Positions 17,401-26,500 of a DNA stretch of 64,000 nt are shown here, piece by piece. The stretch comes from UBA2421 sp002343075 (GTDB lineage Bacteria > Planctomycetota > Phycisphaerae > Tepidisphaerales > Tepidisphaeraceae). Made by a program: the position numbers and the translations under genes. The DNA lies in assembly GCA_937982565.1 (NCBI GenBank), contig CALJLN010000037.1:33627-97626 (forward strand), written 5' to 3'. The notes below the pieces were generated by a model that worked only from the letters and a program-made list of their open reading frames with translations, was not told the DNA's origin and did not search any database. Each line of letters opens with the position of its first letter. The first letter of the stretch is position 1.

Positions 17401-17749
17401 GATTCTGACTGTCATGGGTTGGAGCATGAACGATACGGTCGTAGTGTTCGACCGAATTCGAGAGAATCGTGGCAAGCATGGGGTTGTTGATCGCCAGTTG
17501 ATCAATGACTCGATCAACCAGACCCTGAGCAGGACGCTTCTCACCGGCGGAACTACGCTTGTAACGCTCGTCGTCATGTACATTAACGGCGGGCCGGGAA
17601 TTCACGGCTTTACATTTTCCATGGTGGTTGGCATTATTGTAGGGACTTATTCGTCGGTGGCGATCGCGTCGCCGCTGCTTCTCATCGGCCAGAAGCAGGT
17701 CAAAGATGCGCGAAAGCCTTCGCCAACAGCGCAGTTGCAGCGGGCGTAG
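14441..17749 (+). CDS. secDF: Fused SecD-SecF protein translocase subunit
   Basis: One 1102-residue chain carries both proton-driven export-assist proteins. SecD half: first helix at ~8-28, KPGIDMVGGTSLLYE near residue 40, and MAVDANVLIFERLREE near 534 with the conserved aspartate. SecF half from ~650: VEFANGTAAQFEL and SMNDTVVVFDRIREN near 996. Twelve transmembrane segments are expected. An unusual Gln/Arg/Glu-rich segment (~125-270) in the first SecD periplasmic region looks like a coiled coil, and SecF also has an enlarged periplasmic domain (~680-905), making the protein longer than the ~740 residues of Bacillus SecDF. A strong ribosome-binding site (GGGAGGAAA) precedes ATG 14441. It follows yajC and probably shares its transcript. 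Confidence 0.96.
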   Translation: MPTNFTGRITLIFAITLAMLWAIFPGMFKGDFGHGLKPGIDMVGGTSLLYEIKAPAGTADPKLAEQVMEALKKRVDPDGVRNLIWRPQGGTRLEIQMPLSNQSGQAKARRDAYATAQRSIEEYGVRVTSVVDAIQNATGDARRDRLAKLSQSNTRRDELFGAMASVWDQIQASRAARDAARQAELESQFDSLRSQIDETNLSVAELENVLQFNPTQRDARLKELKQRFDSQGFATLSTKIDEFAKAYDDYTKVRGALDDSGDLKRLLRGSGVLEFHILPSPEEMRSMPEVAAMIQRLRERGPRVEAGDTLRWFEVARPDEMARSHQLFSPAGSDKKYVLGWAIPGKQMINAENLPRWSLEAAYRTPTEMGIPVVGFRFDPVGARLFSELTGANVGQSLAISLDDKIITAPNIRQQISRQGTIDGGSDGFTASELNYLISTLAAGSLPAQLAEDPISERTVGPQLGKDNLRAGLTACAFGLIVVAVFLIGYYYISGVVAMIAVLLNVVFILGAMAALNATFTLPGVAGIVLTIGMAVDANVLIFERLREEQARGMGIRLSLRNAYDRAFSAILDGNVTTAITSFFLMWMGSEEVKGFGITLLLGIVSSLFTALFVTKTIFALMIDKLGVEKLGSVPMSLPWWNRFLRPNIDWMKLAPAFYSFSIVFMVIGLVLFSIRWSQSRVLDVEFANGTAAQFELREPIKIDELRSIIQRASDAHPDKLPAPAVVSVGADEKTYEVITPNDNAAAVKEVLKEALQGKLNLQEPSQFAMVGASLGEAINRAVFPIEPNSISFDGITPTEVREHIGGVAFILRDLRPMIAGPDIERRLDQQRLQVGSEQAGYRKVSVETFPDQNAAVVLMSDDAIPYDKDPEKWQAELAVPGWRLVNDAINNPVELQKVTNFSPQVAGETQFQAIIALVASCIVIMAYIWIRFGNLRYGTATIVALLHDTLFVVAAIGVAHYASEIAFFRDYLLLEPFRVNLTVVAAILTVMGWSMNDTVVVFDRIRENRGKHGVVDRQLINDSINQTLSRTLLTGGTTLVTLVVMYINGGPGIHGFTFSMVVGIIVGTYSSVAIASPLLLIGQKQVKDARKPSPTAQLQRA

Positions 17750-17852
17750 GGTACAGCGTGGCATTAGGGTAAAAGAGTATGGACCGGCCCGTGGGTGATT
17801 CGGGTCGGGAGTGTACACATCATATTTTCGCACGAGGGAAAGGATTTCCCGT

Positions 17853-18728
17853 ATGGTTCGCAAGGACGTGAAAATCGGCGCAGTGGTGCTTGCCATCCTG
17901 CTGGCAGTAATCGTGGTCTATGTTTTGGTCGTGCCCGGAGGTGCGCCAATTGATGGCCAGCCTGTCGTCAATGCAGACGATGCCTTCAAGGAACAGATGA
18001 AACGAGCCGAATCCGGCTCTGCCTACCCCCCCAGCGGGACTACGGGCGACGGTCAGGCTCCCGTCACCACTATCACACCCGCCAATCAGATCGCCGGCGG
18101 GCAGCCTGCGGCAAACGACCCGTTCGCCGACTCAGGTGAAAAGTGGATGCTGGCCCTCAACACTGGTTCGATGCCCCAGGGCCGGCTCAAAAGCAACCCG
18201 GGCACCAACCGAGGACCATCGCAACAGGGCATTATTCCCTCGGGCGATGGCTTCCGCTCCCCGCCAGCGGACAACGGCACCGCTGCCGGAAATGCACCGA
18301 TCAGCATTCAGCCTGATGATTCCATCCGACCAACAGTGAAGACCCACACAGTGCAGCCGGGCGACTCCATTGCCCGAATCGCTGAGACTGTTTACGGCAG
18401 TCAGGTTTATTACAAGGCGATTCTCACAGCCAATCCCGGCGTCGATCCGAAGAGGCTCAAGCCGGGCACGGTCCTGCAGATTCCTGATGTGAAAGAGGTG
18501 AAGGCCAACGGGGGGGCGGACGATCCATCGCCGGCGCCAGCGCTGGCCAAAACCGAGTATCGCATAGTAAGCGGCGACAGTATGCACGGCATCGCCAAGA
18601 AGCTCTACGGAAAATCGGATATGTGGGAACAGATTTACGACCTGAACAAGGCCAGAATCGGCAGCGATCCCGCCAAGCTGAAAGTTGGGATGATTCTCAA
18701 GCTGCCTACCGCGCCGACGCATAACTAG
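17853..18728 (+). CDS. Membrane-anchored protein with two LysM domains
   Basis: A 291-residue protein with an N-terminal membrane anchor (IGAVVLAILLAVIVVYVLVV), a long low-complexity Pro/Gly/Asn/Ser linker (~30-165), and two LysM modules: KTHTVQPGDSIARIAETVYG and TEYRIVSGDSMHGIAKKLYG, each ending in a LKPGTVLQIP/LKVGMILKLP-type strand. LysM binds N-acetylglucosamine-containing glycans such as peptidoglycan. ATG 17853 is chosen because GAAAGGA lies about eight bases upstream; a GTG at 17811 would add 14 residues before the anchor. It lies ~100 bp after secDF. No catalytic domain is visible, so a wall-tethering role is inferred. Confidence 0.85.
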   Translation: MVRKDVKIGAVVLAILLAVIVVYVLVVPGGAPIDGQPVVNADDAFKEQMKRAESGSAYPPSGTTGDGQAPVTTITPANQIAGGQPAANDPFADSGEKWMLALNTGSMPQGRLKSNPGTNRGPSQQGIIPSGDGFRSPPADNGTAAGNAPISIQPDDSIRPTVKTHTVQPGDSIARIAETVYGSQVYYKAILTANPGVDPKRLKPGTVLQIPDVKEVKANGGADDPSPAPALAKTEYRIVSGDSMHGIAKKLYGKSDMWEQIYDLNKARIGSDPAKLKVGMILKLPTAPTHN

Positions 18729-18848
18729 GCCCGAGATTGGACAGCAGCCAAACCCTTATGGTTGCCATCCGCGCTGAAGGGCTTCTCGTCTTCGTTCCGC
18801 ACGGACATGCAACCCTCACAGGAACTTCTCAGGCTATAATCTCCCTGA

Positions 18849-19148
18849 ATGCTACTTGCCTTGATTGCGCTCGGTTTACTCGCGTTGGCACTCGTGGTCA
18901 TGCGAATGCTCCGGCGGGGCGGTCAGCGCCGAAGTCTGACGTTCAGCGATCCGATGTCTGATCTATCGATGCTTCAGGATGCGCTTGAAAGCGAAAAAAT
19001 CACGCCGGAAGAGTTTGAAGTGCTATGGATGAAGTTTCAACACCGGCGGCGCGAAGAAGGAATCTCCGCGCCGCCGGCAGCTCTTGAAGTTGTCTTTTCA
19101 GAAATGACTGATGGGCGATCGGAAGTCGCTCCCGACTCGCCTCGCTAA
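18849..19148 (+). CDS. Small single-pass membrane protein with SHOCT-like helix
   Basis: A 99-residue protein: an N-terminal transmembrane helix (LLALIALGLLALALVVMRML), a basic patch, then an amphipathic segment (LSMLQDALESEKITPEEFEV) that resembles the short C-terminal oligomerisation motif SHOCT. I do not recognise a defined family. Its TAA shares bases with the TAG of secA on the other strand (CTAA at 19145-19148), so the two convergent genes have no space between them. Confidence 0.65.
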   Translation: MLLALIALGLLALALVVMRMLRRGGQRRSLTFSDPMSDLSMLQDALESEKITPEEFEVLWMKFQHRRREEGISAPPAALEVVFSEMTDGRSEVAPDSPR

Positions 19149-22100
19149 ACGGCTACATCCGCCCCGCAGCACTTCTTATACTTTTTCCCACTACCACATG
19201 GACACGGATCATTTCGCCCTACTTTGGGCGATTCTCGCACGATCGTCTGAGGCTTGGCGCCTTCTCCCTGAGGCTGACTGGCGGCGTCGGAGCCCTCGCT
19301 GGCGAGCGTCTCTGCGACGCCGTAACTATCGCTGGTTTCATGGGTTGCAGCGGTCACCTTGTATTTGCTCTGCGCCTGGGGGGTCTGGCCCTGGACTCGG
19401 GCGCGGAAGATTAAGTCTGTCACCTTGTCGCGCACGCCGGCCATCATTTCTTCAAAGAAGCGGAAGCCTTCCTTCTTGTATAGAATGCGCGGGTCCTTCT
19501 CGGCAAAAGCGTGAAGGCCGATGCCTTGCTTGAGCATGTCCATCGCGTAGAGGTGGTCTTTCCAGCTTTGATCAAAGATCTGGATGAGCACGAACTGCTC
19601 CAAATCGGTCAACTCGCGCCGGAGAAAGTTTCGCGCGCGGTTGAGAAGCACATCGCGCTGGGTCAGTGTGCCGCTCCCATCGGCATCGCGGTCGCCCCCG
19701 CCGCGGGCGCCGGGGAGCTTGGGCTTGAGGTCCTCGATCGTCAGATTCTGGTAAAACCGCTTGTTGAACGCCTTAACCAGCGCCGCCTCATCCGGGTTTT
19801 CGCTGGTGAGTCGATCGATTTCCTGTTCCAGCCGCCCGTCTTCGATCCATTCTTCCTGTAGCGCGCACAGTTCTTCTCGCAGCTTTCGCACTGACTGCGA
19901 TCGAATGTGTTCGAGGGTCATCTCAATGCCATACTTGCCCATGACCCATTGGCGGACGTACTCTCCCGCGTAGGCGTTGTCGGTTGTTCCCGAATCGCCG
20001 AAGCAGAACAGCAGGAGATGATCCACGGGATATTGAATCTCCCGAAGTGCATACGCATCGCGGGCCCGCTTTTCGATCAATTGCCCAATCTCAGCCGCGG
20101 GCTTGTTGATTTGCCGGCCCGCATCGAGCACAAACTCCTCGGCCTTGACATGCACGCCGAACTTATCCTCGGCCCAGTTGCAAAGCTGGTGAAGCGCATA
20201 GTTCTTCTCAAGATATTTCGCGATTTCTCCACAGTTTCGAGCCTCGATCTGGTCGATTGCCTTGTCGCGCAAGATCTCCTCCACCTCGCGGGAATCCATC
20301 GATTTGATCTGCGTCTGACTCAGGCTCACCTGAAACCGGCTCATCGCCCAACTTGAAAGCCCTTTGATGTCCCAGCCGGTCTTATCTTCACGATCTTCCC
20401 CCATGAATTCATTGAGTTCCGTCGAAATGCTGCTATCCACGGCGTTGCGGGCCTCACCTTTGATAAGGTCTTCGAGTTCTTCAAGCTTACGAATGCCGCG
20501 CATGTCTTCCGGGTCGATCTGCACGCCCTCGAAATTGGCCCGCGCCCATTCAGCCAGAACGACCGCGACGTAATCGCTGGTCACATATTTTTCCACCGCG
20601 TCTTCAATGGCTTCGCCGATCATGCCCCAGATAACCTGATCGACGTTTCGGCCTTCCAGCACCTTCTGGCGCATGCCGTAGAAAATGTTACGTTGCCGGT
20701 CGTTCACTTCGTCGTATTCCAGTAACTGCTTGCGGCCAAGGAAGTTACGCTCCTCGACTTTCTTCTGTGCCCGTAAGATTCCCTTGCTGATGCGTTTATC
20801 TTCGATCGCTTCGCCTTCCTTCATTCCCAGAAAGCCCAGCACCTTGATTGTCCACTCGCCGGCAAAAAGCTTCATGAGTTCGTCTTGTAGCGAAACGTAG
20901 AAGCGAGAAGACCCCGGATCGCCCTGGCGGCCCCCGCGGCCGCGCAATTGGTTGTCGATGCGCCGTGCGGTGTGTCGCTCGGTGCCGATCACATGCAATC
21001 CCCCGGCCACCTTCCGACTGGGCGCGAGTTGAAATGCCGACGCGCCCGCATCATCAGGCTTAAGCTCGATCACCTTGTTCGTCGTGCGCTGAGTCAGCGT
21101 GTACTTCCCCGCATCGTGCTTCACGTCGTACCAGGTCTCAGGTGCCAGCTTGATATCTGTTCCGCGTCCTGCCATGTTGGTGGCGATGGTGACATTGCCG
21201 ACGCGCTCACCGTGCGGGTTGATGTGCGTCTGTCCGGCTTTGAGGACGATTTGTGCTTCGCGCTCGTGATATCGCGCGTTGAGCACCTCATGCTCAATTC
21301 CATATTTCTGCTTCAACATCTTGCTGAGCATCTCGCTCTTTTCGACGCTGGTGGTACCGACAAGAACCGGCCGGCACGCGTCGGAGTAGAGCTTGATTTC
21401 TTCAATAATCGAATCCCACTTTTCGCGCTCGCTTCGGTAAACCCGGTCGTCGGAGTCGAGCCGGACCACCGGGCGATTAGTTGGAATCGAAACGACCTCC
21501 AGCCGATAAATCTTGGTGAATTCTTCGCTTTCGGTCATGGCCGTGCCGGTCATGCCGCTGATTTGCTTGTACAACTTGAAGAAATTCTGAAGCGTGATCG
21601 TTGCGAGAGTCTGCGTTTCCTGCTTGATGTTGACGCGCTCCTTCGCCTCGATCGCCTGATGCAGCCCGTCCGACCACTGCCTGCCAACCATTTTGCGGCC
21701 GGTGTATTCGTCAACGATGACGATTTCCATCTCGTTCGTTCGCCCGCGGTCGACGACATAGTCTTTATCGCGCTCGAAGACGACATGCGCTCGCAGTGCC
21801 TGCTCCATGAGGTGCGGCCACTCCATGTTCGAGCCGACATAGAAGCTTCCGACTCCCGCCTCCTCCTGCGCCGCTGCGATGCCTTCGTGGGTCATGTGAA
21901 CGCTCTTTCGATCCCATTCCACCTCGAAGTAGGCAGTGATGGCGTTCTTCTTTTCCTCGGCTGCGGCGAGGCGCTTCTCGGCCTCTGACTCGCGAGTCTT
22001 GGCTGCGGTTTTTTCCTGTTTGTCATCGGTTTTGTCGAAATCGCCCTTGGCGGCCTTAATCGCGCGCTTGGCGGCTTCCACTTCCTTCTCGGCTTCGGCG

Positions 22101-23059
22101 AATGGTTTGTGCAGTTCGAGGAGTTTTCGAGCGACGGTGTCGGCTGCCTTATATTTCGGCGCGTCGTCGTGTGCCGCTCCGCTGATAATCAACGGCGTGC
22201 GGGCTTCGTCGATCAGGATACTGTCAACCTCATCGACGATCGCAAAGTCAAGCGGGCCTTGCACTTGCAGCTCGAATCGCTCCTTCATGTTGTCGCGCAG
22301 AAAGTCGAAGCCAAACTCGCTATTGGTGCCGTAAGTCACATCACACTTGTAGGCCCGCTTCCGCGCTTCGCCGCCGGGGTCCATTTCGGATTGGATGTAA
22401 CCGACCTCAAGCCCAAGCGCCTCAAATGCGGGGCGAATCCAGTTGGCATCGCGGCGAACGAGGTAATCGTTCACGGTAACCACGTGACAATGCATTCCTT
22501 CGATCGCGCGGAGAAAGCAGGCCAGCGGGGCAACAAACGTCTTGCCTTCGCCGGTCGCCATTTCGGCAATCTTGCCCTCGTACAGCACAAGTCCGCCGAT
22601 CAACTGCACATCAAAGCAGCGGGCGCGAAACGGCGGCCGGGAATCGGGGTAAATTCTCCTCACCGCGGCGTAAATCTCCGGCGGGATGGCGATTCGCTGC
22701 CAGGTCTCGCCGGTGGCGATCATGGTCTTTTGCACCTGGTCGTAGGCTTCGAGCATCGCATCGTCGAGCTGATCAGGGTCGAAGTTCTCCTCTGGATTAA
22801 AAATCTGCCGGATGCCGATATTGCGATCCATTGACTCGCGAATGATGGCCAGTGCCTCCGGAAGCACGTCTGCCATCTTCAAATGGCCTCCTGACACTTT
22901 CTGGCGAATTTCCTGGGTTCGATCTCGCAGCTGCGCATCGGTCATCGGGGCGACTTTTGATTCTGCTTCGTTGATTCGAGCGACGATGCTGCGATAGCGT
23001 TTGAGTAAACGATCATTGCGACTGCCGAAGATCTTAGTTAGCACTTTGCCGAAATTCAT
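19145..23059 (-). CDS. secA: Preprotein translocase ATPase SecA, enlarged
   Basis: The Sec motor ATPase: Walker A MATGEGKT at residues ~167-174, VTVNDYLVRRDA, Walker B IVDEVDSILIDEARTPLIIS at ~275-294, MAGRGTDIKLA in the second motor domain, GRGGRQGDPGSSRF, and the C-terminal zinc-binding NDPCPCGSGKKYKKCCG that contacts SecB or ribosomes. At 1304 residues it is ~400 longer than E. coli SecA. Additions include ~50 residues upstream of Walker A (~85-140), a charged Lys/Glu/Ala-rich coiled-coil-like insert at ~318-372, and extra length in the C-terminal half (~820-1190). Such enlargement is, to my knowledge, common in planctomycetes. It is transcribed toward the secDF cluster but on the opposite strand. 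Confidence 0.97.
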   Translation of the reverse strand: MNFGKVLTKIFGSRNDRLLKRYRSIVARINEAESKVAPMTDAQLRDRTQEIRQKVSGGHLKMADVLPEALAIIRESMDRNIGIRQIFNPEENFDPDQLDDAMLEAYDQVQKTMIATGETWQRIAIPPEIYAAVRRIYPDSRPPFRARCFDVQLIGGLVLYEGKIAEMATGEGKTFVAPLACFLRAIEGMHCHVVTVNDYLVRRDANWIRPAFEALGLEVGYIQSEMDPGGEARKRAYKCDVTYGTNSEFGFDFLRDNMKERFELQVQGPLDFAIVDEVDSILIDEARTPLIISGAAHDDAPKYKAADTVARKLLELHKPFAEAEKEVEAAKRAIKAAKGDFDKTDDKQEKTAAKTRESEAEKRLAAAEEKKNAITAYFEVEWDRKSVHMTHEGIAAAQEEAGVGSFYVGSNMEWPHLMEQALRAHVVFERDKDYVVDRGRTNEMEIVIVDEYTGRKMVGRQWSDGLHQAIEAKERVNIKQETQTLATITLQNFFKLYKQISGMTGTAMTESEEFTKIYRLEVVSIPTNRPVVRLDSDDRVYRSEREKWDSIIEEIKLYSDACRPVLVGTTSVEKSEMLSKMLKQKYGIEHEVLNARYHEREAQIVLKAGQTHINPHGERVGNVTIATNMAGRGTDIKLAPETWYDVKHDAGKYTLTQRTTNKVIELKPDDAGASAFQLAPSRKVAGGLHVIGTERHTARRIDNQLRGRGGRQGDPGSSRFYVSLQDELMKLFAGEWTIKVLGFLGMKEGEAIEDKRISKGILRAQKKVEERNFLGRKQLLEYDEVNDRQRNIFYGMRQKVLEGRNVDQVIWGMIGEAIEDAVEKYVTSDYVAVVLAEWARANFEGVQIDPEDMRGIRKLEELEDLIKGEARNAVDSSISTELNEFMGEDREDKTGWDIKGLSSWAMSRFQVSLSQTQIKSMDSREVEEILRDKAIDQIEARNCGEIAKYLEKNYALHQLCNWAEDKFGVHVKAEEFVLDAGRQINKPAAEIGQLIEKRARDAYALREIQYPVDHLLLFCFGDSGTTDNAYAGEYVRQWVMGKYGIEMTLEHIRSQSVRKLREELCALQEEWIEDGRLEQEIDRLTSENPDEAALVKAFNKRFYQNLTIEDLKPKLPGARGGGDRDADGSGTLTQRDVLLNRARNFLRRELTDLEQFVLIQIFDQSWKDHLYAMDMLKQGIGLHAFAEKDPRILYKKEGFRFFEEMMAGVRDKVTDLIFRARVQGQTPQAQSKYKVTAATHETSDSYGVAETLASEGSDAASQPQGEGAKPQTIVRESPKVGRNDPCPCGSGKKYKKCCGADVAV

Positions 23060-23171
23060 GGGGAGTCCTTGTACTGGCTGCCGGATGCTGATTGCGAAAA
23101 CCGTGAATAAACAAGTTGATATCGCGCCGCTACTGGAAAACGGGCGATTGAAGAGAGACGTTAATATGCAG

Positions 23172-23471
23172 TTAGCAGCAGGGCGGGGGCAGGCGGGAGT
23201 GAAGCGCGCTCACGGGCACGCACGGTTGCACCGATTCAACCACAACAAATCGCACAGAAGCAAGGGGGGCGGCGTGAACCTGTCTTAGCCGAACGGGATC
23301 GATGGTTGCGGCAACCCTGCGAAACTGAATCTGCAGTTGGCGGACAATCTGCCCGGTGATGCCCTGCGTCGGATGTCGGTTTCCTGCTGAGCCGGCTGCC
23401 ACGCCGCGATCGGCGCAGATCGCCACCGCCACAAGGGCAATGGCAAGGGTATGGTAGCGGGCTGGTCGCAT
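23172..23471 (-). CDS. Possible small secreted protein, unknown
   Basis: A 99-residue frame beginning MRPARYHTLAIALVAVAICA, a convincing signal peptide with probable cleavage near GVAAGS. The remainder is short, basic and unlike any family I know. A GAGG sequence lies about 12 bases before the ATG. It sits between secA and the tricorn-like gene on the same strand. The signal peptide is the main support; the rest could be noncoding, so this is a tentative call. Confidence 0.4.
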   Translation of the reverse strand: MRPARYHTLAIALVAVAICADRGVAAGSAGNRHPTQGITGQIVRQLQIQFRRVAATIDPVRLRQVHAAPLASVRFVVVESVQPCVPVSALHSRLPPPCC

Positions 23472-23560
23472 AGAAAACGAAGACCTCAATTATCCGCCTG
23501 TTTTGGGCAGGAATCAAGCATCGGCCGCCATTTGCGGGACTCCGGGTCCGATTCTCTGTG

Positions 23561-26500
23561 TCAGTTCGACCCCGCCGGAACCGTTCGCCCCGACCGGTTC
23601 GGCAGGTCAGGCGGGGCTGGCAAGGTAGGCGGATTGGCGTCAATTTCCTTTAATAGCTCGGCAATCGCACGATCCATCTGCGAATCGCGTCCTGCGAGTT
23701 CATCCTCGGGCGAGTTTTCCACCTCAATGTCCGGATCGACCCCGTGCCCTTCAATGTTCCATCCCTCCGCGGCGTGAAAAAACGCAAACTCCGGCTGGCT
23801 CGACATCCCGGCATCGATAAAGGCCTTATCGGAGCGTATTCCGACCACGCCGCCCCATGACCGCTTGCCAATCAGCTTTCCTAAACCATATTGCCTGAAA
23901 TTGAACGGGAAAATATCCCCATCAGATCCGGAGTTTTGGTCGATCAGGCAAACCTTAGGCCCAGTGTGAACGCGGTCGGGATAAGTGCCAACCAGTCCCC
24001 GGCGCGGCTTATCGTACGCAATTGCCTTGCGATTCAACCGTTCGAGCAACATCTGGCTGACAAACCCGCCGTGGTTGTTTCGCACGTCCACAATCAACGC
24101 CTCCTTGCGAATCTGCGGGTAGAACCCTTTGACAAACTGCACCAACCCATCGCCGGACATGTCGGGAATGTGAAAATAGCCAATCCGCCCGCTCGACTTT
24201 TCGGCAACGTACTCCCGGTTGCGTCGGCACAGGTCGGCATAGCGCAGCTCAAAGTCGCTGACGAGGGTGCTGATCTGAACATCGCGCGCATCGGACTTGT
24301 CGACGTTGCTGGCGACCGTTAGCTGCACTTCGACGCCCGCAAGACCGGACAAGCGCTCATCCACGCTGTCGGTCGGCGCAAGTTTGCGGCCGTTGATTGC
24401 CAGGAGGTAGTCGCCGTCCCTCACGTTGACGTGTGCCTGAGCCAGCGGCGAAGTAACAAAAGTCTCCCACTTTTCCGGGCGAATCACCCGCTGAAATCGG
24501 TGCAGTCCGGTGGATTCATCAACATCAATATCCGCGCCGAGCAGGCCAATGAGGACCGGCTTCGGCGGTTGGAAGTTAGAGTCGCCGCCGAAGACATAAG
24601 TGTGGCTTGTGCCCAGTTCGCCGATGAGTTGGCCGATCAGGTCATTCATTTCCCCACGTGACCCGACTCGGGCAACCAGCGGCTTGTACTTTTCCTGCAT
24701 CGCGGTCCACGGTACACCCACCATGTTTTCGGCCCAGAAGAAGTCGCGCTGTAGACGCCATGCCTCACTATAAATCTGCGCCCACTCGGCGGATGTATCG
24801 ACCATGAGGCGAAGTGAGGTTAGATCAAGCTTTTCCTTGATGTCGTCCCCGGGCTTGCCGGCGGTGTCCGCGACGTTGATTGCGCTGCCCTCGCGCCAGG
24901 CAATCTTCTTGCCGTCGTTGCTGATTGAGAATCCGGTAGCGCTCGGAAGAAAAGTCTCGGCTTTCTTTTCCTTCATGTCGTAACAGAGCAGCTTGCCCGC
25001 GCGTTCGCGTCCGCCGGGGGTGGCGTGATCGTCTTCGTTCATGCCCCGGGCGGGAAGATCGATGAAGAACACCTTTCCTTCCACCGCCGCGACCGCGGTG
25101 ATGTTGCCCGCGGCGACGTTGGGTAACTCGATCACACGGTCGGACAGGCCGCCAAGATCGATCTTGACCGCTGGAAGCTCTTTCTTGTCCTTCTTCTCGC
25201 CTTCTTTAGTGTCACCTGAGCCAGCACTCTCTTTTCCCTCGGCGGTGTCTGGACTCTTATCGCCAGACTGCTCGGACGTACCCGCCTTGGAGGGGTCCCC
25301 TGCGTCATCTTCCTGCAGTTCCTCCGGAAGAAACGGCGACTTACCATCGGCGGCAAGGATTGCAACGCAAAGTTTGGCCGACCGGGTGGTGGTAAACTCA
25401 CGATCGATGTCATCTAAAACTGGATTCCAGTGGCGGTTGGATGCAAAAAAGAGGTACTTGCCTGTCGGATCCCATGCGGGCGAATAGTCGGCGGTGAAGC
25501 CATTGCTGACCGTGCCCCGTTCGGCGGTCTCGACGTTGTATACATTCAGCGACTGCGTGCGATTGGCCTCGTCTTTGACATATGCAATCCACTTTCCGTC
25601 TGGCGACCACGCATATTCGCGGATCTCCCAAACCTCATTCTGATCAACTTCCTTTCGCTCGCCCGTTTCGGCATCGACGATGTGAAGCGTGCACGTCAGG
25701 TCGGCGTACGCGAGACGCTTTCCATCGGGCGACCACGTCGGTGCAAAGAGCCAGCCTTTACCGGCGCTGGTAAGCAGTTTTGCAGGAGATTTGTTAGACG
25801 CATCGAGAATCTTGATTTCCTGTTCGCCCGTTTCGTCGGTGATGCAGGCCACTTTCGTTCCGTCTGGCGAGAATGACACGGCACGTTCACGAACGCCGGA
25901 GGATTCTGTCAACTGCACCACGCGCCCCCCGGGCTTGCTCGGGGCGATCCAGATCTCGCCGCGTGAGCTGACGAGAATTTTCTTTCCGTCCGGGCTTAGC
26001 TCGAACCGATCGACTGTCTTGCTCGCGTCCTCGGCGCGCGGGCGCGAGCGGATTCGATCGGATGAAATGGAAATATCCAGCTTTGCTGAATCTCCCGTCG
26101 CAATATCCAGTTTCCAGAGATCCGCGCCGACTGTGTAGACGATTGATTTCCCGTCGGTATCTGCGAACCGCACATCGTAGTCGGCGTGCTGCGTGGCCTG
26201 CCTTTCATCAGTTCCATCCGGCCGGGCGCTGAAAATGTTTAGATTGCCATCACGCTCGGTGACATAATAGATGCGGTCATCAACCCACATCGGATGGTTA
26301 TGCACCGCAGCGGAGTTGGTCATCTGGCGAAACGTGCCGGTGGTGAGATCGCCCGTCCAGATCTGTGGCGCGGTGCCCCCCTTATAGCGTCGCCAGTTTG
26401 CGAACCATGTGTTGCGGAGGAAGGCGATGCTGTTCCCGTCGTTGCTGAACGAACCCAGGCCTGCGCGGCCGACGGGAACGAGCTTTGGCTCGCCACCTTC

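Noticed and set aside
21936..22334. Long plus-strand ORFs antisense to secA (also 20948-21988, 22109-22834)
   Set aside because: They are shadows of secA in GC-rich DNA; secA is unambiguous on the minus strand.
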